Source: Ampullaceana balthica
Lineage: Eukaryota > Mollusca > Gastropoda > Lymnaeidae
Direction of reading: 5' to 3'
DNA length: 64,000 nucleotides
NCBI GenBank assembly: GCA_944989445.1
Contig: CALYLW010000342.1
Location: forward strand, 372,001 to 436,000
Part shown: positions 58,685 through 64,000 of the stretch, piece after piece
Layout: each line of letters opens with the position of its first letter
Numbering within the stretch: the first letter of the stretch is position 1
Translations under genes and position numbers: made by a program
Notes under the pieces: model-generated
Seen by the model: the letters and a program-made list of their open reading frames with translations, nothing else
The model's database searches: none
Told to the model about the DNA's origin: nothing

Positions 58685-61600
58685 TAAGGCTGTTAACGGT
58701 TAACCGGTCCTCAGATCAGGACCGGTCCCATTTAATCAGGACCCGTTAACCATAACTTCATTTAGTCGGTATTAGCTTATTACCTTGGAGTTAATTGCTG
58801 GTTGTGTTACGGCAGAATACCAGGGCCAATACGCGAGCGACAGTGATATCAAAGCGTTTCTTAATATTCCGGCCTATAAATAATATAAAAATACACGTCA
58901 TCACTGTTAGTGGAGTTCGGCTAGTGAATGATTTTTAATTATTTTTTTATTGGCTAAGTTGCTGAAGCATAGTACCAGAAGTAACACAGTGCGGCCGTAA
59001 TGTCAAAATGTGAATAACGGTCAAGGCCGCAAGTTTTACTATTTTATTACAAGAGGAAATATAGGACTACTACTAGTAGAAGTTTTACCAGCCCTCAAAT
59101 TCGAATTCGGTCTTATATCAACCGTTTTCCAGCTAAGTACATGCACGTCAAAGGCATTAGACTTAAAATTACCACATTGACATAAAATTTTATGTTTTCT
59201 AAAAATGTATTTCGTATGCGTTGGAAAAGGAGCACAGGGCATGAGAGCTGAATGCAAGGGGACGGTGATGTCACATGACCTCTGATGTCACCATCAGACA
59301 TCGTGAGGCGAAAATTTGATGCATTCTCTTGTTGGTTCTAAATAAATTAAGGAAAAATACGGACCAGACAGTAAAACAGGCTTTTTTAAACAGTTAACCA
59401 GTCCGCAAAAACAAACTGACTTGACAACATTTGATAATATGCCGTTTTAATACTTTTATAACATACAAATTAAAAATTGAATATCATTACGTTTTACTTC
59501 TTTGTTTGGCCGAATTAAAAAAATATTTTTTTTGCATTTGCTGTTTTGACGGCAACACGGCAGAGAGCTGAACACTAGCGTCAATACACGGGCGGTTTGA
59601 TTTCAAATCAGACAACGTGAGGCAAAAATTTGATCCATTCTCTTGTTGGTTCACAAAACATAGTAATTAAACAATCAGAAAAAACAAAATTTTTGACTAT
59701 AAATCCCTTATATATGAGACATAACGAAAAGTATTGATTATGTTCAATATAATACGCATCACACGACAAACATTTACAGACTGAGCGTGACTAAACTCTC
59801 TTGCTGTAAAACACTGGGATTTTGTCATCAATGGCTGGGGTGAACTCCAGTGGCATTTGGATGTCAACAATAGCAGACAGATACATCTAAGGCATCCATC
59901 CGTCCATCCTCATGGGATGATGGCGTTTCCTCCTGCTCCTCTACCCCCCTTCCCCTTTCTTCTGGCCCTTTTCTCCTCGCTCCTGGCTGTAAGGGAAGCT
60001 TCCGCGACTTGAATGCCTTCGCGCACTTTTGCCCGCCAGGAGGTGCGCTACTCCGCAATGGTCTCCCACGTTTTATGGTCAATCTGCACCAGAGTCATGT
60101 CTTTCTTGCAGACATCCTTGAAGCGCAAGCAGGGACGTCCTCTCTTCCCCATACCAGTTGCCAGCTCGTCGTAAAGCAGGGCTCTTGAAATGCGCTCCGA
60201 GCTCATCCTGCGGACATGTCCCAACCACCGCAGGCGCCTCTCATTCAGGATTGAGTGTATGCTCAGCCTGTGACTCCTTCTGAGTACCTCAACATTCGTG
60301 ATATTGTCCTGCCACTTGATGTGCAGAATCCTGCACAAGCATCGTAAGTGGAAGCTGTTGAGTTGCTTTGTTTGTTTGGCATAGGTCGTCCAGCACTCGC
60401 TGCCATAGAGGAGTGTGCTGAGCACGCAGGCCTGGTACACAGTGATTTTCGTCCTATCAGTGAGCTGTGCATTGTTCCACACTCCTTGATTCAGCCTAGC
60501 CATTAATGATGCAGCCTTGCCGATTCTGGTTTCAATTTCCTTTTCCAGGGAGAGTGTGCTTGTGATGTTACTGCCAAGGTAGGTAAAATCCTGGACGACA
60601 TCCAAGGTGTTTCCCTCAATGGAGATTGCTGGGAAGCAGTATGTTCCTTGTCTCATAATGTTGGTCTTTTTGAGGCTTATCGTTAGACCAAAATCCTTGC
60701 ATGCTTCTGAGAACTTATTGACCAAAAGTTGGAGACCTATCTCTGAATGTGAGGTAAGGGCTGCAAAGGGAAACTGTCTAATTAAAATAGTTTCCACTTT
60801 TCTCTTCACACAGAGACGGCTGATGTTGTATAGATTTCCATCCGTCCTGGTATGGATGTTTCCAACCTCAAAGCAGTCCTCGAAAGCATGACGCAGTAGC
60901 ATCGAGAAAAAGATACAGAAGAGTGTTGGAGCCAGTACACAGCCCTGTTTGACTCCGCTACAAACTGGGAAGGGTTCTGAGGTGGCACCATCGAAGAGCA
61001 CTGTGCTGTGCATATTGGTGTGGAAGGACTCGATGATGGAGAGAAGCCGCGGCAGAATCCTATTTTATCCAATATACGTAGCAGACCCTTGCGGCTGACC
61101 AGGTCAAATGCCTTTGTTAGATCTATGAAGGCAACGAAGAGGGCTTTCTGTTGCTCCCGACATTTGTCTTGTAGCTGACGGAGTGAGAAGATCATGTCCA
61201 TGGTTGGCCGGCCAGCCCGAAAACCGCATTGTGATTCTGGATAGACATTATGTGCCAGAGTTTGCAGGCGTGCAAGGATCACTCTGACAAACGCCTTTCC
61301 CACAATACTCAGTAAGGAGATGCCACGATAGTTATTGCAATCGCAGTGTTAACCTTTGTTTTTATAAAGCGTGACTAAAAAAAACAGCCACAAGACAGAT
61401 ACATAGAGATAAACTAAAAATGCATTAATTTAATTACGGTACATTCGATCGATCTGAAATATTGATACAATGCATTGTTGGGTAACACAAATCTATGTGC
61501 AAAATTTCAGCTCGATTGCATCACGGGAAGTGGGTAACTTTTTTTACTTTTGTTTTTCCGCCGCCCGACAAACCGACCGCGAGCCCACGACAAAATGGTG

Positions 61601-61699
61601 AAGTTAATATAAGGGATTTAAAAGTACGGACCGGCTGTTAACCGGTCTTTTTTTTAACGGTTAACCGGTCCTCAAAAACTAGCAGTATTAAAAACCTTA
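58685..61699. mobile_element. hAT-like element with GTTAACCGGT ends, carrying a LINE
   Basis: The left end TAAGGCTGTTAACGGTTAAC and the right region AACGGTTAACCGGTCCTCAA up to CCTTA at 61699 are inverted partners. Motif GGTTAACCGGT occurs at both ends. Internally GTGAGGCGAAAATTTGATGC, then TTCTCTTGTTGGTT, is repeated (about 59300 and 59620). No target duplication is visible, so the exact ends are uncertain. It lies upstream of, or in the first intron of, SSRP1. Confidence 0.65.
59796..61367 (-). mobile_element. LINE, 5'-truncated, 12-bp TSD, active-site deletion
   Basis: The 12-bp duplication AGCGTGACTAAA flanks it at 59784-59795 and 61368-61379. On the minus strand 61303-60806 carries RT motifs (CGFRAGRPTMDMIFSLRQLQ, FVAFIDLTKAFDLVSR). 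The frame 61013-60048 (321 codons, uninterrupted) carries SGVKQGCVLAPTLFCIFFSM, DFTYLGSNITS, LLYGSECWTTY and RRLRWLGHVRRM. Where related elements have an F-A-D-D motif it reads QFPFAALTSH, so the catalytic Asp pair is gone. It is inserted in the hAT-like element. Confidence 0.88.
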
Positions 61700-62595
61700 A
61701 TAACAACTTTGCATCTTTGTATGAGTGATTTTTTTTCTGCAGTTTCCTGTTTCATTCAAAAGTGTCTTAGAACTTTTGCTCAGTCGGTTTATCTTTGTTT
61801 TGATGATGAAAGAATATTCTTCAGTTGAGATTTTCAAATTTCCCTCCAATTACAAGTACACCAATACTAAGTAAGTACCTTTTTCAGTTTTAACAATCTG
61901 TGTTAGTCATTTTTGAGTTAAAATACAGATATTTGTAGGCCATGTGCTACTAGTGAGGAAGCAATTTTTTTTTGCAAAATAAAATGGGTCTTGGATGAAA
62001 GATTCGAGATTTATAATGAAGAGCTCTAATACTAACATAAATGTAAAACTTTCCTGTATTATTTTGAATGGAGAGCATTTGTGAGAGGCCTGTGGTCCTA
62101 TTGCTCATTAATTACAGTAACATTCCGATAATCCGGCACGTTCGGCCCGGCTCGGTGACGGATTATAGGAAATTCTGGTCGATCGGATGGTGCCCCTTCT
62201 TTTTAGTGTAGGCTATGCCGTAAAACAAATGTACTTTGTTTTTTTTAAACTACATATATACATAAATCGTAATTATAAGAACAACTAGGTTAATAATTAA
62301 ACTAAAAATACTGTATGCAAAGACAACAAAGTTTATTTCAGATTGAGAGCCAGTGTTACGTGTTTTCGTTTCTCTCCTTTTGAACTCGAAGGCTTAAGTT
62401 TTGAAAACATGGTCACTGTACAGTTAGAACGAAACTCACTATGTTTATAAACAGTTTCAAAAGTTACGTACGTCACTACAGATGTACTGTATTACAGTAG
62501 AGTACTGAGACACAGTTTGCTGCGATGTGAAAGGACACAAAACAACAACGTACAAAAAAATGGCGAGATGCTTCGTGATTGATTATCTGTGCTGC
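61700..62595. other. Non-coding DNA with a pogo-like end
   Basis: ACAGTAACATTCCGATAATC at about 62114, followed by CGGCACGTTCGG, looks like the terminal repeat of a Tigger/pogo-type element. No matching right end was found. Otherwise no feature is recognised. Confidence 0.45.
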
Positions 62596-62603
62596 ACTGC
62601 ACC

Positions 62604-63886
62604 TAAGCCTGTTAAAGGGTGCCCGGGACCCGGGTACCCGTTCCCGAGCAATTACCCGGGTAGTAAAATTGCGCCCGGGTACCCGCGAAAAGGCTATTGC
62701 ACTGCAATGTCTTTACCAACAGTGGTCGAACTGCGGCTCCTCTGTGTTCACATTTCGGCTCGTGAATAATTTATCAAATTAACATTTTTCGTTTGAAATA
62801 TTTACTGTGAAATATGTTTAACATGAAAACGCTTAAAAGGAAATAAATGTCAAACGGAAATAAAATACGGTCCCGACAAACTACACTGTATTTTGATACA
62901 CTTTTTTTCCCTGGAACATGAAACAAAAATCATTTAAAACAAAAAGGTTTTGGTTCTTTGAATTGTTCAAGTAAGGAAAATAGAATACAACGTCGATAAC
63001 TTGGAAGGGCTAGAAATGACCTTGGTTTTGGCTTTGAAATACGCCGCACATCTGATCTCTCTCACAACAAGTCTCCACTCCTATCCCCACCTTACTTTTA
63101 AAAAAAACACCTGCAATATTCTTGTTTTAAAAATTAATATTCCATTCGTTTAACGATTTTCACTATAATAAAAATAATAAATGCTGGGGGGGGGGATGGG
63201 TGCACTCAGTAAGACACAAAATAGAACACAACACCGATAACTAGGAAGGGCTAGAAATGACCTTGGCTTTGTCTTTGAAATACGCCGCACATCTTTGCTA
63301 CCGATTGATAAGAGCCAATGTTGTTTATCTAATCCCCCCCTCACGCACGTCTCCACTCCTATCCCCACCATACTTTTAAAAAAAACAAACACCTGCTATA
63401 TTCTTTTTTTTCTTCTTCTTTTCCCCCAATAATATTTCAATCGTTGAATGATCTTCACACTATAACAACAAACATAAATGCTGAGGGATGGGTCCACTAA
63501 GTAGGTGAAGGTCCCGGAAAGTTTTGTCAATTACCACAGTTGTCAGTTATGAACTAGAATTAAACCGCCTTGTCATCATACGATTACCGCCCTTTATCTT
63601 TATAAGACTTTGTTTTCCCCCCTTACCACCCATAAAAAGAAATTCACTTTGGCGCCCCTCTGCTCATTGTTTTTCCACCACTGTACTATAGTAGTATTTC
63701 GATGTTATCATTTTCACATCGCTGAGTCATTACATCTAAATATTTGCGTTCTCATAATAAAGAAAAAGGCTAATAGCGGGCATGACGCGAAAACATTTTT
63801 TGGCATTTCTAACGGGTAACCCGGGTACCCGTTCAAATTTTGGACGGGTACCCGGGCAGCTTTTCACAACAATATTGACAGCCCTA
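62604..63886. mobile_element. Non-autonomous hAT element with GGGTACCC palindromes, 8-bp TSD
   Basis: The 8-bp duplication ACTGCACC occurs at 62596-62603 and 63887-63894. The ends TAAGCCTGTTAAAGGG and ATATTGACAGCCCTA match inversely with mismatches. Both subterminal zones are made of CCCGGGTACCCG and GGGTAACCCGGGTACCC palindromes. The interior has a tandem duplication of about 240 bp (about 62985-63215 and 63225-63500; shared GGAAGGGCTAGAAATGACCT and CTCCACTCCTATCCCCACC). Non-coding. Confidence 0.9.
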
Positions 63887-64000
63887 ACTGCACCTGTATT
63901 TGTTGTGACAGCTGAGACTGGCCGGCCAATTGTTTCCGAACAATACCCCGAATACTTCCGAATAGCTCTCAAGCGTTTTTATTTGCTTTAAAGACACACT

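Overview
The window is AT-rich, intron-rich animal DNA. Five recognisable protein genes have short exons with GT-AG introns and lie in a dense field of nested transposons. Conserved metazoan proteins (a peptide/histidine transporter, trichoplein, a GLTP-type lipid transfer protein, SSRP1) and the mix of RTE and CR1-like LINEs, tRNA-derived SINEs, hAT, piggyBac and pogo-like elements fit an invertebrate, most likely a lophotrochozoan such as a gastropod mollusc. That taxonomic guess is inference; no species marker is present.

Layout. 1-14.8 kb: 3' part of an SLC15A4-like proton-coupled transporter (+). Its introns hold a 144-bp perfect inverted repeat, a decayed ZMYM1-like hAT element (2.85-6.5 kb), a pogo-like element split by a CR1-like LINE (9.0-12.2 kb) and a piggyBac relic with TTAA ends (12.5-13.9 kb). 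16.7-19.6 kb: a KIAA1586-like hAT transposon with intact 8-bp target duplication. 19.9-22 kb: small DNA elements and a tRNA-Val-derived SINE. 23.4-26.3 kb: a complete three-exon divergent actin (-), whose first intron holds an RTE insertion. 26.3-32.6 kb: palindromic direct repeats, several MITEs, a short hAT, a SINE > MITE > LINE nest, and SINEs. 33.75-39.86 kb: complete 13-exon trichoplein TCHP gene (-, 498 aa). 40.6-42.1 kb: decayed LINE and MITE. 43.9-48.0 kb: complete six-exon GLTP-fold gene (+, 224 aa). 50.4-58.5 kb: SSRP1, the HMG-box subunit of FACT (-), 16 exons with only the first exon missing. 58.7-64 kb: two hAT-like elements with GTTAACCGG or GGGTACCC palindromic ends, the first carrying a LINE that lacks its reverse-transcriptase DD dyad.

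The five genes are not an operon or pathway; they are independent transcription units. The most notable gene-level result is the actin: it keeps the actin fold signatures but has substitutions at all three residues that position the hydrolytic water (Q137E, D154N, H161F) and a shortened D-loop. The most notable structural results are the exactly dated transposon nests, a run of six identical splice-donor sequences at a TCHP exon end, and a MITE family whose inverted ends carry TGACGTCA (CRE) sites. All gene models were built by hand from exon phase and family similarity; no search was run.
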